Positions 33,344-43,728 of a DNA stretch of 64,000 nt are shown in pieces (the stretch's first letter is position 1; the number at the start of each line of letters is the position of its first letter). A program made the position numbers and the translations under genes. The notes below the pieces were generated by a model that ran no database searches, had not been told where the DNA came from, and saw only the letters and a program-made list of their open reading frames with translations. Origin of the DNA: Imbricaverruca yamaguchii (taxonomy: Eukaryota > Arthropoda > Thecostraca > Neoverrucidae); NCBI GenBank assembly GCA_034440575.1, contig JAOTOL010001070.1, positions 112,001 to 176,000 of the forward strand. Reading direction: 5' to 3'.

Positions 33344-33485
33344 GCTTCTCTCGACCGACCGACCAGAGTGAGACGGGCGGCCCCCAGCCCGACGGCGGCT
33401 GTCCTCCGCAAATTCGCCTCGGCAACGGCCGTCAGCCTGTTCGGCGTGCTCCTGCGGACACACTTCCCGGACGCCTTCTTCGGAG
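33344..33485 (+). CDS. oys: oys exon: cytosolic loop and following membrane span
   Basis: Phase 0 entry after TTCTTTTCAG. A variable basic loop (ASLDRPTRVRRAAP) precedes PSPTAAVLRKFASATAVSLF, matching PSPNTAVVQKLLVCGLSLLF of MBOAT2. GVLLRTHFPDAFFGG follows. The donor is taken at 33486 (GGAG before GTTGGT), phase 1. This fits the next exon, where the leftover G completes an aspartate codon. Confidence 0.88.
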
Positions 33486-33984
33486 GTTGGTCGGTGGCGG
33501 CGATTCGCTCTTGCCAAGCGGGCTCATTGACCGACGTGTTGTTGGAGACAGGCAACTCCCCGTGTTCGTCGGTTAGAGATGAGTTGAACACAGATGCATT
33601 GGTCAGGTGTGAGGCGGCCCTGCCGAGCTATCAGCCAGTAGTGAATATTTGTATAGATTTGGCGCAATGGAAGGCCTTGGCCCTCAAACGCTGGGTTCGC
33701 GCGTATAACGTGGGCCCCGCGGGCTCACCAATGTTGCATCTCCCATATCTCCGTGGATGATAAAAATATCACCAGTGGCGCGGAACAGTGAGGGAACGTC
33801 CCCTCTGACCCCCGCACGAGCAATGACGGAATGGGGACGAATCGACTGTCGTGCAACTTCTCCACGCTACCTTCTCTTTCTATATCTATGGTAGCTTAGG
33901 CAATTCAATTAAAAATGAGTGAAAATACGGCTTGCCTGGTATGAACTATTCGGGCAAAACTACTTTATAAACATACAAGCTTCC

Positions 33985-34405
33985 TGCAGAAGCCGGTATA
34001 AGTCGGTATAAGGCAGTATAAATCTGTAAAAGTCGGTATATGTCGGTATATGTCGGTAAAAGTCTACATAAGTCGGTATAGGTTGGTATAAATCGCTCTA
34101 ATTCGGTATCAATTTGTATAAGTCGGCATAACTCGGCATACGTCTGTATGAGACGGTATGAGTGTTTCTAAGTCGGCATAAGTCGGTATAAGTCGGCATA
34201 GATCTGTATAATTCGATAGTAGTCGGTATAATTCGGAATAAATCGGTATAAGTCGGAATAAATCGGTATAAGTCAGTGTAAGTTATATAGTTGGTATAAG
34301 TCAGTTGGTATAAGTCAGTGTAAGTCGGTATAGTCGGCATAAGTCGGTGTAAGTCGGTATAAATCGGTACACGTCGGTATACGTCGGCATGAGTCGGTAT
34401 AAGCT
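33985..34405 (+). repeat. Degenerate decamer array, AGTCGGTATA type
   Basis: About 40 variants of AGTCGGTATA, AGTCGGCATA and AATCGGTATA are arranged at roughly 10-base spacing over 420 bases. Frames of repeated Tyr-Thr-Asp-Leu on the minus strand come from it. Confidence 0.9.
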
Positions 34406-36259
34406 TTAGTGACGTTGCCTGACCATGAGTCTGTTTCGCGCGTGTAAGCGTCTTTAGCTGATGCTGCCCCGGGGGAAGATTTTTTCCCCGGCCGGCTCCT
34501 GCCCAGGAAGTGGCCTGGGTGCCTGGTGAGAAGTGACTGTTCCCGTGCGACTCGATGGCACTGCCCGACCAGCGCCCACGGTATAGGGCTCACAGGCATG
34601 CTCACCTGAAACGCATCACTTGCGGTCGGATGGCCAGCCCAGCGGGCACGGCCTCTTATTGTGTCACCGGAGCAGACTGTAGGTGCAGCGTGCCACGGAG
34701 GGGAATCTGTGAGGTAGCATGAGAAAAAGAGACTATATTTGCTGTGTGCACACCATACATGTGTCTGTGGGAGTGCGTCCAATCGAAAATATCAAATATT
34801 GAGCCCGACACGTTTCTCCGTAGCTGTGATTGCAAAAGGCTTCGTTGCGAAAAAAAAAAGTTGACGAGCAAAGGAAGGTTCACTTCTTTTTCTGGAATTT
34901 ACCATAAGCCAGCGGTCAGTGCAGAGTGAGTAACTCTCCCAATACTGCTTCAGATTTAAAATGCTATGGTATAGGATTTCCATCTCAGCTCGCTTTTCGT
35001 ATTGTGCCTCATCTAATGTGGCCCTGCATGTTATGCACGGCCTTCCTCGAAGGTTCCCATGTCGTTCCACATTCCATTGCAACGACAACAACAAAAAACA
35101 GCTGAATACATGATTTTCTTTTGAAGTAAACTTCAAGTTCTAGAGAAATTGTCCTATCAAGCGTAGACACTTCGAACCATATTATGCTTAGTTCTTGCGA
35201 GCAATGTTAGGTTATGTCACTTGTGTACATTCGCAACACTCAATATATGCATCTGAAATGCATTCGGGGGTTCCCTGTCGGCCTGCCTATGGCAAGCTTC
35301 TGGATTAAAATGTTTGAAGGAAGTTGAACAATTTTCGTAGTCATTATATTTTTCGAAATCATTCTAAACTGCTGTTGAGTTCGCTTTATCTTACAGCGAG
35401 AAGTCTGTATAATCTTTTTTGCGACCTTAGCATGAGTAGGGTGAAGCTAAATCAATATCTTCTTCCTGATCTTTTCTGAAGATACCTCGCTAGCGAATGA
35501 CTCGTATATGCTTGGTATAATAAAAGTGTTAAGTCAATACTTGGCACTTAGCTGAAAGAAGAAAACGAACCGATTATTTGTGTAACCACAACGTATTTAA
35601 TTAAATGAAGTCGTGCCTAAAAAAGTAGAATTCCAATTGAATCGTTGGTATCGTGTCCTGTCTGCTGATATTGTCTGCATGACATCGACGAATACACAAT
35701 TGAAGCTATTGGCACGTGACCTTTGAATCCATAATGAAGAAATTGGGCATGCTAACAATAATGGTGAAAGAATATTACCTTCTGGCTTAATCGTGGGTAA
35801 TTTACGAATATTTGCATTCCGACCTCATCTTTCCGCGTACGCAATGATTCCAGCATTTTCGACCTAGAAATTGAATGTTTTCCAACCTTCATCTGCACCT
35901 GATTACCCTGAGAAATTGTTTCGAACCTGCTGCAACTGCAACCCTGAAAACTGCTGGAAACCGGATTGTCTGAAAGCCACCCACCCATCTCCCGAACTTC
36001 ATTCTGAGGGGAATTCGACCAGAACCACTTGTCGTTATTAGCAATACATTGTGTGGGACGATGCATTTTGCATCGGCATTTTCTGTATTATCTGCCGGTC
36101 ATCCCACATTCTACTTTCATAGCCCTCAGTGCAACCATGGCTTTTGTTTAATGTTGTCTTAGTTTTGCATGACTGGAAACATTGGCAGCTTTCCTGTTTG
36201 GAAGTCACTATTTGTGCCTATATAAGTTAAAATATTTGTTTCACCTTCATATCCCATCT
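34406..36259. other. oys intron, no feature seen
   Basis: AT-rich unique sequence. Small frames on both strands, for example a 104-codon minus frame at 35752-36066, have no recognisable motif. Confidence 0.55.
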
Positions 36260-36336
36260 CAGTTTTTTTTTCTCCAGACGACCCCTACTACTGGCGTCGT
36301 CCCCTACTACTGGCGTCGTCTGGAGAAAAAAAACTG
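36260..36336. repeat. Inverted repeat derived from an oys exon start
   Basis: CAGTTTTTTTTTCTCCAGAC plus GAC at the left is complemented almost perfectly by GTCGTCTGGAGAAAAAAAAC plus TG at 36315-36336. The loop carries two CCCTACTACTGGCGTCGTC-like units. CTCCAGACGAC and CTACTACT are also the start of the oys exon at 36616, so this is a rearranged copy of that exon boundary. Confidence 0.8.
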
Positions 36337-36349
36337 AAAGAAAAACTGG

Positions 36350-36615
36350 AGAGCTGCTGATCACTAATTTCCACATAATCTAGCCATTTTCTCCCCCAGA
36401 CGACGCCTACTACTCCTGGTGGTGGCCCAGTCGTTGGGGGTAGCTGGCGGCGTGGGCCAAGCTGCTGATCACTAATTTCCACATAATCTAGCCATTTTCT
36501 CCCTCAGACGATGCATACTACTCCTGGTGGTGGCCCAGCCGGTGGGGGTAGCTGGCGGTGTGGGACAAGCTGCTGATCACTAATTTCCACATAATCTAGC
36601 CATTTTCTCCCCCAG
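36350..36615 (+). repeat. 108-bp tandem pseudo-copies of an oys exon with their own 3' splice sites
   Basis: AG acceptors preceded by CATTTTCTCCC-type tracts occur at 36399, 36507 and 36615, exactly 108 bases apart. After each comes GACG(A/C)(C/T)GC-TACTACTCCTGGTGG and a GGTGGGGGTA block. The two upstream copies have TAG where the working exon has TAC (Tyr). The stretch between copies, AAGCTGCTGATCACTAATTT CCACATAA, is itself a diverged version of coding sequence further into the exon (AAGCTGCAGAACGCTAGGTT CCACATAA). The intron's 3' end here is therefore made of duplicated exon. Confidence 0.88.
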
Positions 36616-36818
36616 ACGACGCCTACTACTCCTGGTGGTGGCCCAGCCGGTGGGGGTACCTGGTCGTGTGGGCTAAGCTGCAGAACGCTAGGTTCCACAT
36701 AAGCTGGCTTTTCGCCGACGCCACCTGCAACGCTTCGGGTCTGGGCTTCAATGGATTCACAGCCGACGGCGAACAGCGCTGGGATGCCGTCTCAAACATG
36801 ATCTTCTGGAAGGTGGAG
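36616..36818 (+). CDS. oys: oys exon: DDAYYSWWWP ... GLGFNGF segment
   Basis: Phase 1 entry completes the first aspartate. YYSWWWPSRWGYLVVWAKLQ then NARFHISWLFADATCNASGL and GFNGFTADGEQRWDAVSNMI match the YLYISLLAARPKYYFAWTLA and GFGFRGYDENGAARWDLISN region of MBOAT2. This is the conserved part before the MBOAT asparagine and histidine. The exit is phase 0 before GTGGGT at 36819. Which of the three tandem acceptors is used is inferred: only the last avoids the in-frame TAG. Confidence 0.9.
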
Positions 36819-37925
36819 GTGGGTGGGGACTAAAGGACCAGCTAGTGCTGACTCCATCATGATCTTCCGATAGTTGGGGTTAAGTGGGTGGCAAGGCCAT
36901 AGTGAGCGATGCCTTATAGCAAGTGCGTCTCTCTGGGACTAGCAAAGCAAAGGCTTAGGTGACCAGCCCAGCCAGTTCGGCCAAGCCACAGCGCCTTCGA
37001 GAGGCTGATAGCAAGGAACATGGCAGCGTAGGAGAGGTTCGAGATTCAACTTCAAGTTAATGTTGAGGTAGAAACGAACTTCTTTGCGTTCAGAGAACGT
37101 TGATGGTACGGGTAGCAAAGTGTACGTTTCGGTATTCTTCTCCAATTTGTGATTCATCTGAAAATGATGCATCTAGTATTTTTTTCTTTGTAAGGGGAGT
37201 GCAGGATGAGGATCTTGTGCTGGAAGAGGTCAAATCACCATTCAAACAGCTCCTAAATATCACATTTGAAATATTTGTGGAATGAGGTAAAATATAGATA
37301 TGCGCGTTTGTCCATTTCAAATATTTAGAATAACCGCGCCAAGCGGCAATGATAAGTCATTTGTTAATAGTTATATTTTTTAAACAGGCAACTGTATAGA
37401 GATCAAATAATTAGCATTGCATACGGTGATCGTTGCGGCATCACCGATTACGCATAGTTGGTGGGTGTCGGTGTTGTGATGCATGGACCGGTGGCATGAG
37501 GAGCCATGATGATATGTATATCCAGTGTTGGTCTTCGGTTCCTAGTTTGCATAGACTACTAATTTCGGCTGTGCAACGTTTTGATTATCCTATGTAGGTC
37601 TGGATCTTGCTGGTTTGTGTCCAAATGTTGCATGTGATCATGCAGATAGCGTTCTTGTTATGGTACTTGCATTTCAAACCTGAGTTGAAGATATTGCGTC
37701 GACGTTGACCCTCAGGGCAGAGCTCGAGGCTGACGTTGCTAAAGTGCTGTTCAGTGCGCTGTCACTTATTCATGCTGCTTTATTTGGAAGTCCCGATGTT
37801 TAGTGACAACTGCACGGGAGAGGTAGGTGGTGTTATCGACCTGTTCTCAGCGGATTTGTATGAACTAGGTGTTTGAACTAGGTGATCAGACATTGATGCT
37901 AGCATTATATCAACAGCCTTTGGTT
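36819..37925. other. oys intron, no feature seen
   Basis: No recognisable element up to the retroelement fragment that follows. Confidence 0.5.
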
Positions 37926-37929
37926 TAGT

Positions 37930-38800
37930 TTATGTTCGGTGTGAAGCGGTCTGTGTTGTTAATAATTGGTGAAGTGTCTGGGAGGGAAATTTCACCTGAA
38001 GGTGACTCATCACTCCCCTCAGGTGAACTTTGGACCAGGGTGGTAGTTGTTCAGTCTTTGGACAAAGGTTCCCAGAGCTTTCAAACGTTGTGAGTAAAGA
38101 TGCAGAACATATCATCAATATACCTGAAGTATGTCGCCAGTTGCAGATCAGGCGTGCTCAATAGTTCCGGTTCAGCTGAGTGCATGCATATCATTACAAG
38201 AGGTGGTTCGACTTTACTACCCATAGCTATGCCGTTAGCTTGTCTGGGGAAGTGTTCTCCAAATTGCTACGCAGGCAGTGCTATTGTAACCTTTCGATAA
38301 TATCGACCCTAAGCCAAATGATTTCATCGCATCTACGTATCCCCGGATCATTGCTATTGTTGATTAGATCGCCTCAGTGATTGGCATGCTTCCATAAAGG
38401 TTAGCGACATCCAATGTCGCAGCCAAAGACCACATTGGCAGACCATGAAGAAATTTGGAATGGAGAGGACTAAAAAGTCATACTTGTTCTTAAGATGAGC
38501 CGGAATAAAGGTTCGGAGTTGTGTGATGATTCGCTCCTGTACCCAGAAACATTTATCCAGTGGGCCAACACATGCTAATACGGCTGGGTGGAGTGGTACA
38601 GCTTGCAGCTTTCACAGCTTTGCTTACATCTTTTCATCAGACCATGCAATTCTGCTGTCAGCAGCGGCAGGCATGACGGTATGCTTGCGAGGATTGCTTT
38701 GTCACTGACATTGTCTTCCATTGTCTCTTTGATGATAACTGTCGTGTTTGTGTTTATTTTGCGTGGTGCGATCTTGCCCATCTATTGCATGCCTAGTAGG
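37930..38800 (-). mobile_element. Decayed Penelope-like reverse transcriptase, minus strand
   Basis: On the minus strand the frame at about 38455-38380 reads KFLHGLPMWSLAATLDVANL YGSMPITEAI, the DV-x-LY-x-x-(I/M)P-x-x-EAI motif of Penelope-like reverse transcriptases. At about 38240-38090 follow GIAMGSKVEPPLVMICMHS and YFRYIDDMFCIFTHNV, with the catalytic YIDD at about 38108-38122. A short way on is FVQRLNNYHPGPKFT, like the NxxHPxIKFT block after the palm. The blocks lie in different frames with stops, so it is a pseudogene. No GIY-YIG endonuclease was seen. Confidence 0.85.
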
Positions 38801-38948
38801 AACAAACATTGAAATATCCGGACGTCGTGAATTCTAGTCATTGGACGGCCTGTTTGCTGTGAGGAATCCACCTTCGATCGTGAACACTGCATGTGCTCGG
38901 TGCCGCAGCGCAGGCGGCAACATTTCCAATCGTGATCTGCGTCGACAG

Positions 38949-39146
38949 TGGGGCGAGAACGTGCGCGATATCATCAGCGGCTGGAACGTGGCCACCGCCC
39001 GGTGGCTGCGGCTGGCGGTGTACGAGCGCGTGCCACGCTATCGCACACCTCTCGTCTACCTGTTCAGCTGTCTCTGGCACGGCTTCCATCCGGCGTACGC
39101 GCTGACGTTTTCGGCGCTCGCCCTGCTGACGGAGGCCGGGCGTCAG
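38949..39146 (+). CDS. oys: oys exon: MBOAT catalytic asparagine and histidine
   Basis: Sixty-six codons, phase 0 at both ends. WGENVRDIISGWNVATARWL includes the conserved Asn (SGWN; DNWN in MBOAT2). VYERVPRYRTPLVYLFSCLW HGFHPAYALTF includes the invariant catalytic His in LWHGFHP (IWHGVYP in MBOAT2). The acceptor GATCTGCGTCGACAG is chosen over CAG at 38908 and 38913 because only it is in phase. The donor is GTTAGT at 39147. Confidence 0.92.
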
Positions 39147-39234
39147 GTTAGTCCGTCAACCGCGTGGAGGTTTTCGCTGGATTGTAGCGTTACGACGCAC
39201 TCAGCGGCTGGGGTCTTTCGGTGTAGCTTGCCCC

Positions 39235-39376
39235 TCACCCTGGCAGGAAGGGCGGGCTTCGCGGGGAATCGAACCCCGCACCTCTTACATGCCAGACAAG
39301 TGTATGGCATGCAAGAGGTGCGGGGTTCGATTGGCCACCGAGCACCGAGCTTGGCCACCGAGCTACCGACGCCCCG
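39235..39376 (-). mobile_element. tRNA-like SINE head, minus strand, with internal inverted duplication
   Basis: On the minus strand it begins GGGCGTCGGTAGCTCGGTGG (A box) and ends CGGGGTTCGATTCCCCGC (T arm, B box). Between them the T-arm/anticodon-arm part is present a second time in inverted orientation. CGAACCCCGCACCTCTTACA TGCCA and its near-complement flank a 10-base loop, giving a stem of about 25 bp. It could be a rearranged tRNA pseudogene rather than a SINE. Confidence 0.7.
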
Positions 39377-39603
39377 CTGACGTCTTCGGCGGTTGCCGGG
39401 CTGACGGAGGCAGGGCGCCAGGTCAGGGCGTCAGCCCCGCGCTGAAGTTTTCGGCGGCTGCCCGGTAATGCCGTCGGTTGTGCGCGACTGCGCCGCCCTG
39501 CGTGCTGTGACTGACTGTAACTGACTGTGCCCTGTGACTGACTGCGGCGGTGTCCGCTGCGGGTGCGACCGAGCGTCCGGCTGACGCTGGCGGCTGTTCG
39601 CAG

Positions 39604-39755
39604 GCGCGTCGCTGTCTCCGGCCGCGTATTCAGGGCTGGAGCGCGGCCCACCGGGTGTACGACCTGGTCGGAAGGGTGGCTTCCCAGGCTGCTATGGTCT
39701 GCGTAGCGCCGATCTTCAACATACGTTGCTTGGCGATGTCTTGGCGAATTCAGAG
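39604..39755 (+). CDS. oys: oys exon: near-C-terminal membrane region
   Basis: Phase 0 entry after GGCTGTTCGCAG. ARRCLRPRIQGWSAAHRVYD then LVGRVASQAAMVCVAPIFNI follow, equivalent to RHYFIEPSQLKLFYDVITWI VTQVAISYTVVPF in MBOAT2 (YD and the Q-A pair conserved). The exit is phase 2 before GTAAGT at 39756, completed by G at 40578. The 450-bp intron before it holds the tRNA-like element and short GGC-rich sequence. Confidence 0.85.
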
Positions 39756-40577
39756 GTAAGTGTCCTGTCCTTTGCCCTGTCTGGGTGGCGGAAAGGCGTG
39801 GCTGGCGAAATTGTCAACCCCTTCAGTCTGGACTTCCAATCACGCAACTTGATAGGATCACACTTCTGTCCCCTGGCCTCCTCTTCGTCTGGAGAGAAAT
39901 CGAGATAACACGACGAAAATCGGTGGAAGATTGGCTTGGGTGTTGACCCCACCTGCAGCAAAAGGAGATGACTTAGCTCCGACCAGCCCAGATTGAGCCG
40001 TGGATATCGAAGCAACATTTGAGTTGGTTGGACTTAGATTGATCCCATGCTAAGAAACGAAATTTTTTGGATCCAAGTAAACTTTTGAGGAAAATGTTTC
40101 GCAAAGCACCATTGTGTATAGGTATGTACTAGGATAGTTGACACGGGACTGGCTAATAAAGACGCAAGTATTGCCAATATGTGATAATGGATATAGAATG
40201 CTGCATTTTGCCATGGTATTTCCGAATGCAGTGAGCACAAGCGGCCAGCGTACCTATTCCGCATCTCAAATGATCCAGGTTGCATCGACCTGGATCAATT
40301 GGTATCAATTACTCACCGCGAATCAGCTTTGTCACATCACTTCTTCTCAATTTTACTCTGTAATCTCAATATCTTACTAATTTGACCAATTCACACGATA
40401 GCAAGTTCTCATGCCTGGTTTTTCGTCTTGAAGGTCTTGGGTGGTCAACAAGCGCCCATGTAGGATAGTCCCACCATGTGTTTATACCAGAAAAGCAGAC
40501 AGCAATCGCCAGACACATCTAATATAGCTAAGCAACTCGTCTCCACATAGTAACTCAGTCATCTGCTTTCTCCACAG
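39756..40577. other. oys last intron
   Basis: No recognisable element. The acceptor is CTGCTTTCTCCACAG, ending at 40577. Confidence 0.6.
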
Positions 40578-40830
40578 GGGATGCTACTTTCTCCTGCACA
40601 TCATCAGTCTTGCCATGATTTTCATACTGCCGAAGCTGCTCCCACCTCCACCAGCGCTCACGTCTGCTGTCGACACTGCTGGCAATCCAAGCTCCGAATT
40701 TCGTCCGCCAACAGATCAGACAGCCACTCGCGGGACGGATACCGCCGGCAGCACTGCCAACACGACACACGCCAAACCAGGCCTACAGCGGCCGCGAAGA
40801 CGGGTCCACGCTGTCGATGTCGTATGCTAG
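40578..40830 (+). CDS. oys: oys terminal exon
   Basis: RGCYFLLHIISLAMIFILPK LLPP is the last membrane span, matching SSWYYCLHILGILVLLLLPV of MBOAT2. A hydrophilic, T/A/P-rich cytosolic tail follows and ends RRRVHAVDVVC at the TAG at 40828-40830. I see no dilysine-type ER retrieval signal. The last five codons and the stop lie inside the first copy of a 67-bp tandem array that continues downstream. The C-terminus may therefore have changed recently. Confidence 0.88.
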
Positions 40831-41183
40831 AGCACTGCGCTGCAGGGAGAACACCATATGTGGAGCACAGATCAACGAGGGTGATGTCGTATGCTAGAGC
40901 ACTGCGCTGCAGGGAGAACACCATATGTGGAGCACAGATCAACGAGGGTGATGTCGTATGCTAGAGCACTGCGCTGCAGGGAGAACACCATATGTGGAGC
41001 ACAGATCAACGAGGATGATGTCATATGCTAGAGCACTGCGTTGCAGGAAGAGCACCACATGTGGAAGACGGATCAACGATGGTGATGTCGTATGCTAATA
41101 CACTGCGCTGCAGGAAGAGCACCACATGTGGAAGGCGGATCAACGATGGTGATGTCGTATGCTAATACACTGCGCTGCACGAG
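40816..41183 (+). repeat. 67-bp tandem repeat including the oys stop codon, about 5.4 copies
   Basis: Units starting GATGTCGTATGCTAGAGCAC occur at 40816, 40883 and 40950 and continue with more variation to about 41183. The TAG of the first unit terminates oys. Confidence 0.93.
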
Positions 41184-41560
41184 GATAGTAACCACCAATA
41201 GCAAGTGACCATCACGAACCATCACGAAGATAGTAGTCACCGGTAACAAATGGCCATCACGAGGGTAGTAGCTACCAATAACAAGTGACCATCACGAGGG
41301 TAGTAGCTACCAATAACAAGTGGCCGTCACGAGGGTAGTAACCACCAATAACAAATGACCATCACGAGGGCATTAACGACCAATAACAAGTGACCAACAC
41401 GAGGGTAGTAACCACAAATAACAAATGATCATCACGAGGGTAGTAACCACCAAGTACAAGTGGCCATCACGAGGGTAGTAACCACCAATAACAAGTGATC
41501 ATCTAGAGGGTAGTAACCACCAATATCAAGTGGCCATCTCGAGGGTAGTAACCACCAACA
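41184..41560 (+). repeat. 35-bp tandem repeat, about 10 copies
   Basis: CACGAGGGTAGTAACCACCA followed by ATAACAAGTGACCAT is repeated with small changes. It follows directly on the 67-bp array and probably lies in the oys 3' UTR or just beyond. Confidence 0.9.
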
Positions 41561-43009
41561 ACAGCAACGACCTACGCGCGTGAGCAGCTGCATGCAAGCG
41601 TAAAAGATCTCTTCGAGCCCTCTTTAGTGTACAAACTATAAAAAATGCAACAATTCTTTAACGACATGACGAATTGCCGGTTGGATCCAGATTGGTGACA
41701 GTAGGAAAGCGATTAACGCAAAAGTACAAATCAATTGAGTGGAAAATTATCACATCCTAGGAACCACTTTTCACCTTTGATATTCGATCAAAAGTAATAA
41801 TTACTCACTGAGTTAATTGGTAATTTCGCGTTTTTTCATTCCACTTAATGACTCGGTTCTATACTCCTCCCATCCCTTGAAGTGCAACGCTGAAGGGCAA
41901 AACGCCTTTGTGTTATCAGGTCACTCAAAGAGAGAGGTAACTAAAGGTTCTTGCCCAAGCCAGCACCTGAAGCATGCTTCGCATTAATCCCTCGTCCATT
42001 CTCTTTCGAGTACCACAGGCGTGGTGCGTGCCGAAATACATTCACAGCTAGTTGCACGAATCTACAAGAAAAAAAACTGAATGAAAGGTGTTGGAAACCC
42101 AGATTATGGAAAAGGATAGGTATGTGGTTAGCTATGAAACCATAATGGCTTCGTAAAATTTGCTGAATTTCAAGGCAGGCCATTTCATGCAATTTTTCCT
42201 GATGCAACTTCCCCCTTGATGAGGTGCAATGAATTAACGACACGCAAAATCCACCAAGAAATCAGTCCCATCACCTCCTATGAAAACCTAGCCAACGCTG
42301 CTGGTCCACACGGCAGGTGCAGATGCGTCCTTCTGCAGTAACGTGACAGTTTTCACTGGGCGTCGTCACACCACCTGCTGGGTGGGGTCATTTATTTGGC
42401 CTACACAAGTAGTAGCGATATTAAAATGCCCTGGGATCTGACATATGTAACTCAGCCTGTCTGTGGATGAAGGGCCGGACTGAGAACAAAGACAGAATTA
42501 ACCTTCAGCTGAGTGCATTCACTCCCCTCAACCCATGGTGAGGGGAGTGAATGCACAGTTAACTGGATGACAGTTTGCGATCAAGTCGGTGGAGGGAGAG
42601 AGCGTCACCCCAGCCTCAAAATTGCGGGAGGAAGTCGGAACCAATCCTGCTTCACCCCTTTCTTTTTGCTCTTCCGCCTATGAATACAAGATATGTATGC
42701 ATGTATGTGGATAAAAAGCACACTGGCGGATCCGCGGCAATCGTGTTCGTGGTATGGAACCTAGGACCTAGGATGGAACGTCATGGTGTTCGGAATACCG
42801 TGTGCAGGGTGCTGACGTGGCTGTCCGGTGATCATGCATATCATTCGCACAACACGAGCCAAACAGAGCACTGTGGCGCACCCCCTCCGACGTGCGACCC
42901 CTCGGCCCGGTGACCAGCTGTCAAGAAGTCGACCGGCCAGCGTCGGAGGTCCCGCTGGCAGAGGCGGCGGCAGCTCCTCCAGCACGTCCACACCCACAAC
43001 ACCTCCGCA
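41561..43009. other. Intergenic sequence downstream of oys
   Basis: No gene recognised. It contains a perfect hairpin at 42513-42556, listed separately. Short frames on both strands are unremarkable. Confidence 0.5.
42513..42556. repeat. Perfect 18-bp stem hairpin
   Basis: GTGCATTCACTCCCCTCA at 42513-42530 is the exact complement of 42539-42556, with an 8-base loop ACCCATGG. It is too short for a canonical animal miRNA precursor. Confidence 0.9.
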
Positions 43010-43010
43010 G

Positions 43011-43345
43011 CCGAACCGAGTCCCGAGCCCCAGTCAGTCAACGGCCGGCCGCCACCACCGCCTGCAGACAGCCCCGTGACCGAGTCCCGAGCCCCAGTCA
43101 GACAACGGCCGGCCGCCACCACCGCCTGCAGACAGCCCCGTGACCGAGTCCCGAGCCCCAGTCAGACAACGGCCGGCCGCCACCACCGCCTACAGACAGC
43201 TCCGTGACCAAGTCCCGAGCCCCAGTCAGTCAACGGCCGGCCGCCACCACCGCCTGCAGACAGCCCCGTGACCGAGTCCCGAGCCCCAGTCAGACCAAGG
43301 CCGGCCGCCACCACCGCCTACAGACAGCCCCGTGACCACCGAGGC
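43011..43345 (+). repeat. 64-bp GC-rich tandem repeat, about 5 copies
   Basis: GACCGAGTCCCGAGCCCCAG followed by TCAGACAACGGCCGGCCGCC and ACCACCGCCTGCAGACAGCC recurs about five times. It is open in several frames because of its composition. No domain seen. Confidence 0.92.
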
Positions 43346-43587
43346 CCGAGCCCCGATCACTCTGCCTCTCTGGCCCGTTGTCGCCGGCACGAAGCCACAT
43401 AGGCGTGAAATAAAAGCAGAAGTTGCATGTGCACCTACATCCGACATGTTGTCAGATTGACAGTCAGCTGATGATAATATGAAGTGGTGTAAAATGTATT
43501 GCAATATATGGGAAAGAAAAAACATGACGGACATAGTTCCAAAAGTTGGATGGTGGTACATTGCCTGATCTAATCCATGGTTCCAAT

Positions 43588-43716
43588 AGTTTGTTTATTG
43601 GGTGGTTCACGACACACTTTACGCACATTCACGGCTAATGGCGCCGCCCACACTGTTTCGCCGGTGGGCCGCGGGATTGGGAATTGTCCTGAGTGGCGCT
43701 AGTGTCGAACCCGGGA
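43588..43716 (-). mobile_element. SINE family C, 5'-truncated, minus strand, with target-site duplication
   Basis: The reverse complement matches the body and tail of the SINE at 5261-5440 from the B box (GGGTTCGACAC) to the TAAACAAA tail. It is flanked by a perfect 12-base duplication CATGGTTCCAAT at 43576-43587 and 43717-43728. The tRNA A-box end is missing, as is usual for incomplete reverse transcription. Confidence 0.92.
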
Positions 43717-43728
43717 CATGGTTCCAAT

